DNA from: Acanthosepion esculentum
Lineage: Eukaryota > Mollusca > Cephalopoda > Sepiida > Sepiidae
Direction of reading: 5' to 3'
Assembly (NCBI GenBank): GCA_964036315.1
Contig: OZ038488.1
Span: 69,463,342 to 69,527,341 of the forward strand
Length of the DNA stretch: 64,000 nt
Below the pieces are notes generated by a model. The model saw only the letters and a list, made by a program, of their open reading frames with translations, did not search any database and was not told where the DNA came from. The position numbers were made by a program, and so were the translations under genes. Of this stretch, positions 40,166 through 54,204 are shown piece by piece. The first letter of the stretch is position 1, and each line of letters opens with the position of its first letter.

Positions 40166-41261
40166 GAAGACAGGGTATCGCACGTGTTAATACACGTTGT
40201 ATGTTAAAACACACACACACTATATCATCATATGAGACATAAAAGAAATCAGAATCCTAAAACCAACTTTGAAGCAATGATAACAAAATTTTAAATAAAT
40301 ATACAAAAGCATGTGAAAATAAATTTTCTTATTATAAAATTTATTTTATTCTAATTTGTTTCTAGATGCCTGATGATGATGTATTCATTTTATGTAAGAA
40401 TACATTTCATGAGTTCCTGTTCTATAAAAAGAATTGGTCCAGATGGTACTAGAATCATTCTTCACACTAATTTTGACTGGAATAACAGAAAATCATAGCG
40501 TAAAACTTTTGCAGCTTCAACTGTAAAAAATGGTGAGAGGATGAAGATAATCCCAAGACCAACAGACATAAATACTTGGCTGATATCCAATCAAGAATCA
40601 TTTATCCCACACCCCCAAATCCTTTGCACTCATTTTGAAACTGCAAAATGCTGTCTCCTTTTTATAGCGATATGATATACACTCCTATACATTCTCAAGT
40701 GCAAAAGTTGGAAAACTACATGACTTTTTTTTTTAATGAAACATTTTATAACAGATCACCCTCCATTGAAATTGTAATGCTTAAATTTAGAACTTAAAAC
40801 TAATTACAATCAGTTTTCAATGAACTTCCCAAGGTAATGATATTTTATCGCAAATGATATGAATATAATGTTTGATGATGGTATAGAATAGCAGAATATA
40901 GTAACTGAGCCTTCAGAGATACCATGTTATAAAAAGCTAAAATTCTGAATAAAGTATATATATTTTTTAAATACTCTTGTTATTACCCAAAATTACTTAT
41001 CAAAATAGCTAGTTATAAACAAATTTAAATATTATAATAGACAAGGTAACATTTTAGATAAACACTTTTTCTGAATTATTTATCTATACCAACCATATCA
41101 TTATGATACTGGATAACAATGTTGATTTAAAAAGAGATATAGTTTTTCCAAAACAATATCTTTATTAGCAATGGAACAGCAAGCATTATTTTATGTTGTA
41201 AAGGTTTTCTTTGCTAAACTATATTAATAATTGTTTTAATTTTACTGGAAGCAGTACTTTC

Positions 41262-41362
41262 TGGTTGCTTCTAAAGTTTTTCCATCATCTTTCACTCACA
41301 GTAACCTCTTGCACCTTAGTGGCATTGTCCCCTTGCTTGGGATGGATAAAAAAAAAAAAACC
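41262..41362 (+). repeat. Family-B 3' fragment
   Basis: CACAGTAACCTCTTGCACCT, TAGTGGCATTGTCCCCTTGC, then an A run. Confidence 0.7.
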
Positions 41363-42796
41363 TGAAAACTTTCCTTTTCTTCAATTATAGGATAAACAGA
41401 TGAATTAGACTATATCTTTTCCCAATTCAAAGGTATACAGTGGAAAGCATATAATCAAAATTTTTAACACTGTTGCAAGATTGTTAGAGAGTTTTCAGCT
41501 GAAAGAGTGTACAATCTGAATAATGCATTTTTTAGAAGACTTCAAAATTTCTGGTCCTATACTAACCAAAAATAATAGTATTATATAAATTAGAGAATCA
41601 TGGTAGAAACTTTACCAGCATCTAACACAAAAGATGATACAAATAAACAAATCCAATGCGTTCATTCTACACTACTCATTCAAAATTTCTGAATGGCTAA
41701 ATATCACTTGAGATTTAAGCAGGTGAAAAAAAGAGACCAAGATGGCAGCAGAAGTTGAAGTAGAAATGTGAGCAAGAACGATAAACAGATTTAGCAGCAA
41801 AGGTGACGGAATACAGGAAGGCAATATGTCTGCTACTATTAACAGCAGACAGGAACCATTCAGTATCCTACAATGCTAATAATGTACAAAAGATGCCAAT
41901 AATACAAGCAATATCTTTTTGTACATGATATTTGAAAGGTGCTCTACCCTGCACTGGACATGAAAAGATGATGGTTTTTAAAAATATCACCTTTTTGGAA
42001 ATACTCCCAGAAGGTAAAAAATATCCTAAGCAGAAGGTTTTGTTTTTTTTTTTAAAAAAAAAAAATAAAATAAAAAAGGTTGATAGGTTTGTGGGAAGTA
42101 ATATATGAATGAAGTAAATGCAATGGATAGAAATTGAGAAAATGTTCGTTCAGTCACATTTAAAATTATGTCATTTAGCTGCTTCCATAAGAATAAACAG
42201 GAAATCCTCAGAAAAACAAGAAAAGTTATGGCAGTGGACTGATATAGTTGTGATGAAAAGAAAAATTAAGATAAAAGAATACAAATCAAAAATTAAAGAT
42301 GAGGGGAAAAAAATTCAATGAAAACAGTCAATCAATAACAAATATTCTTTAGGATTGAGAAAGGAAAAAATTGCAAAAATTCATGCTTAAAACTGCTGGG
42401 ATTCTCAACTGACCATTTCTTTTTAACAGAGTTACGTATATAGTGAGGCTTCATCATTGCTATTGGCTATTGGGATTATTAAAAAGATTTAATCAAAGAA
42501 ATATCCATGGTATAATGCATATGAAGTCAGTAATGTTAATTAAGGAACAATTCAAGGAAAGAAAATTCCTAAGATCTTTAATTTTTTCCCCTATGAATCT
42601 ATATCCATAAATTATAAAACAGATAAAATTAAATGCTATCATTCTGATATATTTGTATACACGAGAAATTATTTTATTGATTGTGCACATACATATATAA
42701 TCAGAGCGTACTGTGGGTTCCCACACAAAATTCTGATGTTGGCTCAGATTTTGGAAAGTGGGTCAGGATAAAGACCTTTTAACACTTTCTCATTAT

Positions 42797-42853
42797 ATAC
42801 ATATATATATATATATATATAAAGAGAGAGAGAGAGAGAGATAGATAGATAGC
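42797..42853. repeat. TA, GA and GATA microsatellite cluster
   Basis: TA run, then GA run, then TAGA repeats. Similar mixed clusters lie at 43261..43316 and 44106..44177 (CA, TA, GA, GGA). Confidence 0.9.
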
Positions 42854-43382
42854 AAGAGATTCAGTAATCCTTCATACAAACAAGTTCAACTCAAGAGAAT
42901 ATATATCTACAGAGCCTTTTGCCAAGTTTCCTCTGATGTTGAACAAGTCATTATTTCAGGTAGACACTTGTAAAAGAAATTACTGTAATTACAAGATAAG
43001 TATAATGGGATAATGCATATTAAATACAGAAAAATATAGGTTGGACATCTTTCATAAGTAATGGTAATTAAAAGATGTTTCTTTATATTTATAAAGCAAT
43101 GATATTCATCCATAGAACATATATACTATATACCTTTTGAAATTTGCAATATTTATTTGGGAAGAGTGCTCAATATGGGAGATAGTATGTTTGCCGATCT
43201 AAACACTGTGTACAGTGGAATCAACTGCATGATAACAGTAACTTTCAAACCTCAAGCAATCTCTCTCTCTCCCTCTATATATATATGTGTATGTATGTAT
43301 GTATGTATGTATATATAAAGATTTAAGAAATAACAGTGCTCAATATTAAAATTATTAATATTAAAAATAGAATGTTAATGAT

Positions 43383-43690
43383 ATTATATGAAAAGATTAC
43401 TTAACTTTTAAATATCAATTTTATCCTGACATCCTAAAGTAACGAAGTAAATATATAACATAATAAATCAATTAAAATATTAATTAAAAATATTAATGAA
43501 CATTAAATTCATGAATAAGCACATGCACAAAACGGAGTAAGATAGTGAATTGAAAAAGATGTGAAAAAATTGGGGAAAAAGAAAAAAATGGAAATACTAT
43601 TTAAAACCACAACCTCTGAAGACTGGAAATTTTACCAAGAAATGCCAATGTCTGGATAAAATTGATATTTAAAAGTTAAGTAATCTTTTC

Positions 43691-43697
<7 letters not shown>
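43383..43697. mobile_element. 315-bp element with 48-bp terminal inverted repeats
   Basis: 43383..43430 and 43650..43697 are inverted copies with one mismatch (ATTATATGAAAAGATTACTT on the left end; inner end ATCAATTTTATCC). The 219-bp interior is AT-rich without an open frame. The right end abuts a TA microsatellite, so a target duplication cannot be read. Fits a MITE-type non-autonomous DNA transposon. Confidence 0.75.
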
Positions 43698-43722
<25 letters not shown>

Positions 43723-45449
43723 GCTAAAAGATAACATATGCTTAACACACACATCCCATTCCCAGCAACCAATAATAAAACTGTCAAAATGACAAAGGAG
43801 GTAATTCTTAAATCTCCCATCCTCTATCTTAAAAACAACTTGAAAGAGGCTGTTTGACCAATACAAGGGCTGACCAAAATTAATGATAAAAAACAAATGA
43901 AAAACTACAGATAACAAAAAAGTTCAAGTTCTTCACAGTCATTCACTGCTATTAATAAGCAGGGATTTTTTTCTCCTGATGATGGCCATGCTGGCCAAAA
44001 CTAGTCAAGGAACCTAATTGAACAAATAAAAGAAAAAACATTAATATACAACCAAGTGTGTCTGAAAATTTCAATTTTTTAATATAAAAAAAACAAACAA
44101 AAAAAACAAAAAAACACACACACACATTATTATATAATATATATATAGAGAGAGAGAGAGAGAGGAGGAGGAGGAGGACCTGAAAGTAATGCCTCTTATT
44201 TATTTCCATGGAACCTACACCAGATAAAGGGAGCACAAAAGCACCATTGGACAGAGCAAGTTTTCCACTTAAAAAACAAGACAAAAAAAAAAACTAATGT
44301 TCTACTTTTTTTATATCAAGGATGAGAAAATATTATCTGTGTGATCCATCTTTCATTAGGCTAATGTGGTTTGTCAGCCATATCATTGAAATGTAATTCC
44401 CACTGCCTAACTGTGCTTACATCCCGTGTTTGATCTCTGTAAATATCCACCAATCATTAATGAATGTCAACAGTTGAAATGACAGAAATAACTGACATAC
44501 TTCTACTTTGATATTTCATATCAAATACACATTCACAAAACTGCTATGCAGTTGGTATCTTTGACAACAAAAATAATCATTGGTTATTAGTGAGAAGTTT
44601 CAACCTCTACTGTCTTATCAGCATAATCAATCTCTGACAGCAACAGAATGAGTGTATATGCACATTTGAGTGCATACACACTTGCACATCCTGATGAATC
44701 ATTTTTTCAGCATCTCTAGCATGATATGTATGCTCTTTATATGTTCTGTATAGAATTGTATACATATTTATATGCCTTTATCATCAACCCTTCTAACCCT
44801 TCCCTCCAAAAATGCCATGCTATAAGACTGAAAAAGCAGAGGAGGGAGCAAGAGAGAGGAGAGGGAATTCAGCTCAATAGACAAGTAAAGGTTATCTGAA
44901 AGTGAATGTTCTGATTCACTTGATAGGAATGTCTATAATGCCAAGGCAACATTGATAAGGTGATAGCACCCCCAGCCCAAGACGGCAGGCCAACATTTAG
45001 TAGGTAAGCAAAGAGATGAACAGTCGAGCTGATTGGTTTCTTATGAACTGCACAGTTATTGCACTTACTGATTACTTATAACAGTGAGCCAGACAAACAA
45101 GTGGAGAGAGGTGGAACAGAGATGAAACAGAAATTCTCAGGAAATTCAAACAGATAAACAATTCAAAATTGTAACAAACTGACCAGACTTTTAGCAGAAA
45201 AGAATACACAAGGATTTTCTTTCCATTACTTTTTTTTTTTTTTTTTTACTGTTATAACATTATTCTACAAGTTGTTCAAGATAAAAATACTGTTTTTATC
45301 ATTATATTTTGGCCAACGTGTTCTTTGGACTTCCTCATAAAATTAACTTCTGTGATTGTTTTTCTTTTTTCCAAGTTTTCAAATGTGTTGATATTTATTT
45401 GACTTTATTTTTTTTGAAGGGTATCCTGAAACCTAAATTCATATTGGGA

Positions 45450-45960
45450 TAGCAAAAGAAGCCTTTCAAAAGCTAAGCAAAGTATTAAGAAACAGAAAAA
45501 TTTCATTAGAAACAAAGAAAAGAGTACAGGACTGTTTATATAATATCAGTCCTCCTATATGCCAGTGAATGCTGGACAATCTCCTCACAGATGAAAAAGA
45601 CTCTTGAAACAACAGAAAATGTGGTTCTACAGAACAATGCTGAGAATTCTATACAAGCAATAATGAAGTTTTAGAGAAAATGGAAACAAAAAGGACACAG
45701 AAAATTAGCATCAGAAAGAGATAGTTGAAATTTCTCAGGCACATAATGAGGAAAGAGGGCTTGGAAAATTTGATACTCACAGGATATACTGAAGGCAAAA
45801 GGGGCAGAGGAAAAATGCATAATCTACCTAGTGAGCTTGAGTAAATGGATGGCAAAACAAGTGATTGTATAGGTCAAAAATTATCTGCACTTTTGCCATG
45901 ATATATCTTTAGACAAGAGTGTGGATAATTTTTGACTTTTGTCTTGTAGAAAGCTAAAGT
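45450..45960 (+). pseudogene. 3' end of a non-LTR retrotransposon ORF
   Basis: Fragments in shifting frames: AFQKLSKVLRNRKISLETKK, then ECWTISSQMKKTLETTE, then VLEKMETKRTQKIRIRKRQL, KFLRHIMRKEGLENLILTGY, EGKRGRGK. This is the typical C-terminal region after reverse transcriptase in RTE/CR1-like LINEs (ECWT, RQLKFLGH, GLE, GKRGRGR). Several frameshifts and stops. A related copy starts at 63650. Confidence 0.8.
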
Positions 45961-45984
45961 TGGTTGGTTATTTTAGTTTAGTGG

Positions 45985-46345
45985 TATATCAACCTCTGTA
46001 AGTTGTTTGATGCAGAAATTTAAATGTTTTGCACACAATTTTATTTTTAGTTTGCAGACAATAATGGTTGGTGTAATACAAGTCTTGCTAATTAACCCAT
46101 AGCTGGGGGAGAAGAGGTGGATTCATACCTTCGCCAATGGTATTCGTATTTAAATGAATTACAAACCTGATTGGAACTGGAACTCGGCTCTCCGATTTCC
46201 AGTCCTACGCTATTATTCATTACACAACACACACACACACTCTTACAGATATGTCTAAGTGGTCATCCATCTAGGTACTGACAATGCTTGATACTGCTTA
46301 ACCTAAGTGATCATCTGGAAACCGGTGTTTCAGTGTGATATGGCC
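45985..46345 (-). repeat. 5S rRNA/tRNA composite SINE
   Basis: Minus strand 5S part (about 46240..46335): CAGATGATCACTTAGGTTAA, GCAGTATCAAGCATTGTCAG, TACCTAGATGGATGACC, close to 5S rRNA box A to box C. A CA run interrupts between 5S and tRNA parts. tRNA part: TGTAATGAATAATAGCG and GAGTTCCAGTTCCAATCAGG. Tail as in the 27005 copy. Confidence 0.75.
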
Positions 46346-47283
46346 ATACGCTTTTATTTGCTGGAAAGTACTTTATAACAAATTCTCTCATATCAAAGCA
46401 AACATGAAACATTAAGAATGAAACAAACTCCTTCAGAAGTGATTGCAATTGTCTCTTACATTTTACAGGAGTTCCTTATATCATTTACTTTTCAAGTGTA
46501 TTTAAAAATAAGCTGAATAATGTCTTACTTAAACTGATAAAACTTCATATAAAAGTAAATTTTCAATATGATGAATGACCTTATTCACTATAAAGATACT
46601 TGTAATTAAGGGTTTTTCTATGGTAACACAAGTTACACTTTGCTTAAGAAATATTCATCAAAGAAACAATTAAAAAAAAAAAAGGGTCAGGTGTGAACAA
46701 CAAAATATCAGGTTTTATATCACACAACTTTTCCAGTTTTAAAATATGTAGACACAGCAATTATTAAGACTGAGTGTGTGTTGTCTATACAAGTTACACA
46801 AGAAAGTTAAGAATTAATACAAAGATATTTACTTCCCTCTAATATGATGGATACTGCAAAATGTATTAATGTTGAAAAAGCAATAAACACATTACTTGAT
46901 GGACATGAAATATCTGCTCCAAAATTCAAACACAAAAGCATAAATTTATTAATAAACTAAATTAACTATTTAACAGTATACTAGCATAGCATTATAGAAG
47001 TATGGTCTGAACATAATGTTTCTAATTTATACAGAGAATGCTTCCCCAATCACTACAATCTTCAAATCTAGGGTCAGCTGTTATCTATCGTACATATTCT
47101 CATAATCTACAAATTTTACATCCATAAAAAAACATTCAGTAATGCTCCAGTGGCTTTTGCATCTTAGGTGAACAATAACATTAAAACAAAAGTCTGTTTA
47201 CATTGTTATCACTAACCTTGTAATTTGTAATTCTCATGTCATTATAAGATATACAAAATATACCCAAAATTAGTACATACATG

Positions 47284-47315
<32 letters not shown>

Positions 47316-47519
47316 ACTTGTGCATTGTGGATTCTTTAGTTAGTTAATGGAAAAGAGGTTTTGGGATTTTCTTTTTTTTTAACTAAATGGAGTGCCTTCC
47401 CATTTTTATTGCAATATTATGTCATATCTTACAAAAATCATTTCAAACTAGACAAAATGAAAAGGCAATGTTGAATAAAATGCTCATTCAAAATTTATTC
47501 AACCAAAAGTATATCATTG

Positions 47520-48060
47520 TTCCATCCTCCTCCAGGATGTAAGTGATCAGGGATCTCCACAGCTTCCTTTACTTTAATATTTATATAATTGTGTATTGCT
47601 ATGACTGTGTTTGTTTAAGATAATGGAGTGGTTTCCAGTTGCTTTCTTAACAGTTTTTAATTCACAGTTGTCCATCTAGATGAGATACAAACCAAGGCTA
47701 GAGAGTCTAGACCAGTGATACTCAACATGAGCCTGAGAAATATTTTAAATGGGCCTGGAGACACCAGGAGTAGTGTATTTATTGGTCAGGATTTATATAT
47801 TCTACTATATTTTGCTTTTGTAAATGTATTTCTTGTTACATGGAATTTCTATTTGCGATTATGTAGACCTGAAATGTTTTTGATGCCAAAAATGGGCCAC
47901 AAGGGAAAAAAGGTTGAGACACACCATCAGACTACCCTGTTAGTTAACCCAGAAACGAGATGGGGAAAACAGAGGGATTTAGATATTTTCCATGAGCATT
48001 AGTGTGAAGTGAGCACAAAATGCCTCAACCAGAATTTGAACCCTGATGGCAGATTTCATT
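47520..48060. repeat. Family-C interspersed repeat, long copy
   Basis: GATGTAAGTGATCAGGGATC, AATGGAGTGGTTTCCAGTTG, GGCTAGAGAGTCTAGACC and, near the end, GAATTTGAACCCTGATGGC. Interior 47715..48002 has an open frame without recognisable protein. Shares blocks with 31190..31515 and a head with family B. Confidence 0.55.
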
Positions 48061-48654
48061 GTTTCTTTTTAATGCTGTTAACTGTTAGTTCACTTACATC
48101 TCCTCAACTAAAGAAACTCAATATCAAACAAAGGATAAAGAAGTAATGAATCTCGGTGCCATGAGTTCCAGGTGCTATAAATTCCAGAGTTCAGGCATTT
48201 TGGTTTATACCCATGCCAAACATTTTCACAAACACCTCATATATTGAAGAAAATTATGGGGGCTTGAGATGCAAACTTGAGACATTATTTGCAATATCAA
48301 ACCAAGAGCATAGTAATGCATCTGAAGGTCCTTAATGCCTGCCTTTGTCTTGAAAGGATTGTACTGAAAGAAAAAGCTGAGAGAGAAAGGGGAAAAAAAT
48401 GGAATGAAACCATATTTACAAGAATGAGATATATTGTGAAGTAACAATCACTTGACACAATAAAAAAAAGATAATGATTACTTATTCATTGTAGCACACA
48501 TGGAAAGAGAAATGAAAGTGTGCAAGGTAAAGAAATGGTTATCAATAAATCAAGTTTGTATTTCTGCTAAGGCAGCTTGCATTCGCTTAAAACATTAATG
48601 CCCTTGGAAAAGTATTAATTGAAAACCCTGCCCTCTGTAGTTACACCTATTGTC

Positions 48655-48830
48655 TGGTTTACATTCCTCTCCAGTCTTTTGAACTGAAATAGAGTTTTAT
48701 CTTTTGTTTCCTGTTTAGGATTGGGTTTCCAGTTCCTTCTCATAAAGTCATCTCATTCTCTTTCATTCCTAGTAGCCCCTTGTGTCTTAGTGGCATCATT
48801 GCCTTAGAGTGAATTCATTAAACAAAAAAA
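48655..48830 (+). repeat. Family-B interspersed repeat
   Basis: CCTCTCCAGTCTTTTGAACT, GATTGGGTTTCCAGTTCCTT, AGTAGCCCCTTGTGTCTTAG, GGCATCATTGCCTTAGAGTG, then an A-rich end. Confidence 0.75.
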
Positions 48831-49014
48831 AACAAAAAATCTTATTGGATATCTTGAAATAAAATTTAAAAAATCTCATCATTGGCATGCTACAACAGTT
48901 GACAAACAGCACAGATGAATGAGTACTCAGATAAAACACACACCCATGATATATCTTAATAACAGATTGACATGATATATAATATATCTTAATAATGGAC
49001 TTTTATCTGTTAAG

Positions 49015-49200
49015 AAGGATGCAATGGTAATGTAGTGGTTAGTGGTTCAGAAAGAGAAATTGGTTAGCTGATTTCAAATTCCAGTTGAGTTTGTCATTTT
49101 CACTTTCAAACAAATACCCTTGGGAAATGTATGAATCAAACTCTTCTCCCTACCAACTATGGGTTAAATAGCTGGGTAGACTGGGTTCTCTAACTGTAGT
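49015..49200 (+). repeat. Composite SINE copy (tRNA part and tail), plus strand
   Basis: GGTAATGTAGTGGTTAGTGG (A-box-like), GATTTCAAATTCCAGTTGAG (B-box-like), tail CCCTTGGGAAATGTATGAAT, CCAACTATGGGTTAAATAGC. The 5S part was not seen. Confidence 0.6.
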
Positions 49201-51575
49201 TGGCAACCAGTTTAAAGATGGTAACTTGATTAAAAAAAAAAAAAGAAAAAAAAAAAGAAAATCCCTCAAGAGTCTGTGGAGATGGGTTTGCCCATCCAAA
49301 ATGCAGAATGACTGAAATTCTTAAGTCATATGAGTTGCACAATCTACCATAGGCAAAAGTAGCATCTACCATTTTTATTCTGTTAACGTTTAGCATTCTG
49401 CATTATTAATATTACTTCCCTTTCTACTGTTTTCTTTTTCAATGCCTCTCAGTGGCAAAATCTTTATTGTTAATTTCATTCAAAGTTGTTTTCTGTTGCC
49501 ATAGCAGGATATGACAACACGACTATGAAATTCAAACATCTTATTGTTCAGGGATCAGAGTCACCTTCAGTGGCAGGATAAACTTTTTGTACAGCAAATG
49601 AAGTCACATACAGAGTGATAAAGGTTAAGAAAACAATACTTTTCATATATCTTAATTACAGCCTGTGAACAAAACCTAATTTTAGTTTTAACTTATTTTG
49701 CTTAGAAAGGTTTCTTCCTGTAAAAAAGCAAGGCTGATGCTCCTCTAAATATTTTGGTAAAATATGACCATACAGGTATGTTAATCTGGCAACAACAGAT
49801 GCCACCATGTGGCAGCAATAAGGGGCTCAATGAACAGGGCTGGAAAACAAAATATAAACAATAAAAAGGAAAGAATCTATTAAAAATGAGGCTGTCGGCA
49901 CATGGCATGCCTTGATTCTGGTATCACAAGCATGGCTGCTAAATGTAGCCAAAAATGAAAACATAAAACAAAAACATTATTGCCTCTGCATTCTCTATAA
50001 CCAAAAGTCAAATAACAATAGCTGTTTGAATGCTTTGCCTTATGAGGATTATATCAGAAGCTAATTTATCACTTCTCACAAGTGCTTTTAACTTCTGGAC
50101 ATGTTTTGCAAACATGTTTCTGGATACATCTTATACACAATACACAATTCCCTCCTATTTACAGTATTCGTGAGCTCTCCTACATTTTAAGACTAAATAC
50201 CAGCCATTAAGCAAAAAAAAAGTAGATAGGCTTTGCTCAAGTAGTGAGTTTGATTATCACAGTATGCTTCAATGATGGTAAACTTGGGGAATCTCCATTT
50301 TCTATTTGCTGTAGAGTACAATAAAGGAAGATGACATTTTGCAATCAAAAATGGATGTTTCATCATATTTCTAATGAATGTTAACATAAAAAAAGAAGCA
50401 AAACAAAGAGAAAATAATCAACTAATCTATGCATACCCCAGCAAAAGAAAAAAAAATTGTCTAATAAAAGCAAAAAATTCTCTTTATAAGAGTTCTTTTC
50501 AAAGAACTCCCTTTACGAACTCACTTTTCCCAGAATTCTTTGCAATTTTTAAACTCCTCTTTCAGGGTTGCCATTAGTGAGCTTATTTTATTTTTATTAA
50601 ATCTCAGCTGCAACATTTCAGTGATGATTGTAGCTTTGAGAAAAGACAGAATTTGCAGAGAGCCAAATCTAGACTGGAGGGGTGGAGGACACTGACAGAT
50701 TTTTGGGTGATGTGATATTTTACAAAGCACCCTACACATGATATAAATAATTTAGTTGCCCAGTCATTGCGGATGCAACAGTTACATAGTAGACACACTC
50801 ACTCAATAGTATTCTACTACCAACTGAGTAATCCCAAGTGTGTGTGTTTGTGCGTGTTCATGTGTAGATCATAAGGTCTCTTCTGATTTGTTGGTTGGTT
50901 AGTTACACCAAGGTCATGCAAAGCAGTCCCCAAAATATTCAAAATAGCTTAATACATTCCGGACATGTTATATAAGAATAAAACCAAAGGAGTTTTATGG
51001 TCAAACATGAATAAAAAATAAATAAATAAAATAAAAAAATTTAAAAAAATAATTTGAGAATAACTGATAATGATGATCAATCATGTTTCATTAAAAAAAA
51101 GACATTATTGATCAAAATTACAATCATATTGATCATATTTAAAATTACATAAAAACTGATTAACTATGACCACTGCAACCAGAATTTTAAATATTCTTGT
51201 AAGCCAAGAATAAACTTAAAGTGGCCAATGGCTTGGTGCCAGGATCAGTAATGGATTTAAAGCCTTTTATTTGCATATTTTCTGATGGCCTGCTGTGAGG
51301 GTAGGAAAGAAATTACTCAAGCACTAACACAAAAAAGTGATAACTGCAAATTTAGCACCAAATAATTGGAAACAATACTATAGTTGGGCTTCCTTTTTTT
51401 TTTTTATTGGGAGGGGGGGGTTAAAAAAACAACAAAAAAAACTCATGATTAAAAGAACAGCAAACTGAATTTTATGTAAGTACAGTTTGTGTATATGCAT
51501 GCTCTTATGTACAGTCAAAATCACACGCATAGGTTGAAAGTACAGATAATTATGCAGATCTTGACTCATCTCTCA

Positions 51576-51578
<3 letters not shown>

Positions 51579-51623
<45 letters not shown>
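51579..51623. repeat. TA microsatellite
   Basis: 45 bp of AT, then CACACAC. Confidence 0.9.
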
Positions 51624-51631
<8 letters not shown>

Positions 51632-52562
51632 TTAAATAATAGTTTCAGACTATTATTTTTTTAGTGGCAGTGTATTTTGGCTCAGACCCTCTGAGCCTGA
51701 ACTTTCAGGTCAAATGGTAGATAAAATAGGGATGTCAATTTCGATGGACTGAGCTACAAAGTTATTTCATGGAGTAAAGTTTTTACATGTTGTAGAATGA
51801 GACGTGGCTGTTTCCTGTTTTGGGAAAACTTCTCCCCAGTGAGGTGGAATAGCAACCCCACTGGCAAGTTAGAAGATGTACACATTGACATGTTTAATAA
51901 AATAGATAAGTTTTCAAATTCCCTTTGTTGATGTCTCTTCCATCACCAGACTTCAAAAACATTTTGACACAGCAGCGAGAGAAGAATGCAGCTTTGTTAT
52001 GGAAGTGACACCATTAACCAAAAGATCTCCCCAGAAAGGTGGGGGGAGGGGGTATACAACATACATATAAGTTTGCTTATTTGTTCATTATATACAACCA
52101 AACTCTTTCAAGTACAGTCCTCAAGTTTGGTGTGCATAATTATTGGATCCAGAAGAAAGTTTTCATTATTCTTCTTTTTTTTTGTTCTTTATGGAGAAAG
52201 TGTTTCTCTGCCACTTGTCTGTAATACAAACATCTTTTGTAATAATAAACATTGTTAAATACAGGATTATAATTTGTCTCATTGTCAAGATAAAACATTT
52301 GTATGCTTTGGAAAAGCAATTTAAAAAATAATATTTTCTTAGAAATGTTTTCCAACATTTTGCAGCATTTCTTCATTGATGATTTAGCAGGGAATCTATT
52401 TTATTTTGCTTTTATGCTACTGTCCATGACCAATGTTTGTTATGTGAATGATGACAATAACAAAGGTATTGCAAAACAGACATTTCAAAGAAATGTCTAT
52501 CCATTTCTTTCACTTTAACATAAGGAATTATAATGGTACTAATTTTCATCTCTCTCACTCAC

Positions 52563-52564
<2 letters not shown>

Positions 52565-52611
<47 letters not shown>
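52565..52611. repeat. TA microsatellite
   Basis: 47 bp of TA. A second TG/TATG/TA run lies at 52764..52812. Confidence 0.9.
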
Positions 52612-52614
<3 letters not shown>

Positions 52615-52781
52615 CTCCAGCAGTTTGGCATAACTTGACTGACAGTTTTACCAGTTCACCATGAAGAAATCATTCTGCTGTCAAGACTAAGAGTGCAGTT
52701 AGTTATAAACCAGCTGCAATCTAAGTCTTGACCGCTTACTCACCATAGACTGGTATTTCAACTAGTGTGTGTGTGTGTATG

Positions 52782-52816
<35 letters not shown>

Positions 52817-52911
52817 AATTTATGCCTCAGTACCCATGGCAGATTAAATGAGTATAAGGCTGCCTATTGGAAAGAAGGTGGAAAGCCAAGGGAGGAAACA
52901 GGAGAAAAGTA

Positions 52912-52943
<32 letters not shown>

Positions 52944-54204
52944 GAAAGTAAGAGGTGAAAATTGTTGTAAAATGAGATTCAGCAAGAGCTGAAAATATAC
53001 AGGAAAATACATGGGGGAGAAATGATTGAAGGAAAAGTAGTGGGGAAAATGAATGACAGATGATTGGAATTATAAGGCAATAGATATCAGTGGAAGAGAA
53101 ATAAATACAAATAAAATTTCAACTCAAACATCTATATTGGTTATTGTCCTTTGATCTGATGAAAAAAAAATGGGGGGGGGGGTTCTTTGTACATGTTGAA
53201 AATATGACAAAATTGTTCCTTTTAACCTCACCAATTGATGGATAAGCTGGTATTTTTGCTTCTATCCAAAAATGAGAGATCACATTTTTGCTGACATTCC
53301 CAAAGGCAGCAAGAGCATGAGAGAGTGCACAAAAAGAAGAGGTTAACAGAACTGGACTGGAGTTCTTAAAGAAGGTACAAGGAATGCAATGACTATGTTT
53401 ACTAATCATTCACATGCAAAAGGCAAGTGGAGTATACAGCCGTTGTAATTAGGAATGCAAAGCAAAAGATAGATTAACCATGTGGATGGCAAATAAAAAA
53501 AATAGAAAATGAGTATAATAAGCAAAAGAAGAATCCATGTGCAAAATTGCTCATTCTGCTAGCAGTTTTGCTCATGCTTAGACCAACCTCTACAAACGTT
53601 GCACTCATTCACTTAGTGGAAAACAAAGATAGAAGAGCAGAACAACCAATAAAAAGAAAGAAAGAAAAAAGATGTGATGCACTTAAAATAAATAAAAGGA
53701 AGGATCAAGTATTCTTCAAAGCTTAAAGTGAGTTCCCAGTTTGTTATTCTATTCCTTGAGGCAAGAAAAGTTTGTCCCAGAAGATTTGATGTATTAAATC
53801 AAGCAAAAGCATAAGATGTCATCATTTATTTAAAGATCTAACAAACAACACAGAAATGTGTCTGCAAACAATAAACCCCCTCCATTAGGATTAATTTGCT
53901 TTAATAGGTTTGTCATTTATGCCAGAAAGATATTGGGAGATTTTATAGCATAAATCTGACTAATGGTGAAAAAGCTTTTGTCATTCTGAAGTTCCCAGAT
54001 AATGTATCATCAATGTTCAAATTAGTATCTTCAATATTATTTTGCACCTTGTATTTTTGCCAGTGTGTGACTCAGGTGTATGTTATGAGAAATCTTCAAG
54101 TTTTAAAGAAAGGACATGGTAAGACAAAAAATTCTATTTAGAACTCCTACAAAATTACTGAGACATCAACCAAGGGAAGCTCAAAATGCTTATTTGTGCT
54201 TGAA

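Noticed and set aside
44165..44260. Possible mariner end (CTGAAAGTAATGCCTCTTAT)
   Set aside because: Resembles a mariner terminal repeat, but I saw no matching opposite end or transposase sequence.
53119..53409. 96-residue minus-strand open frame
   Set aside because: Not recognised; contains a poly-C/poly-T derived stretch and lacks any supporting neighbour. Could be an old transposon piece, but unsupported.
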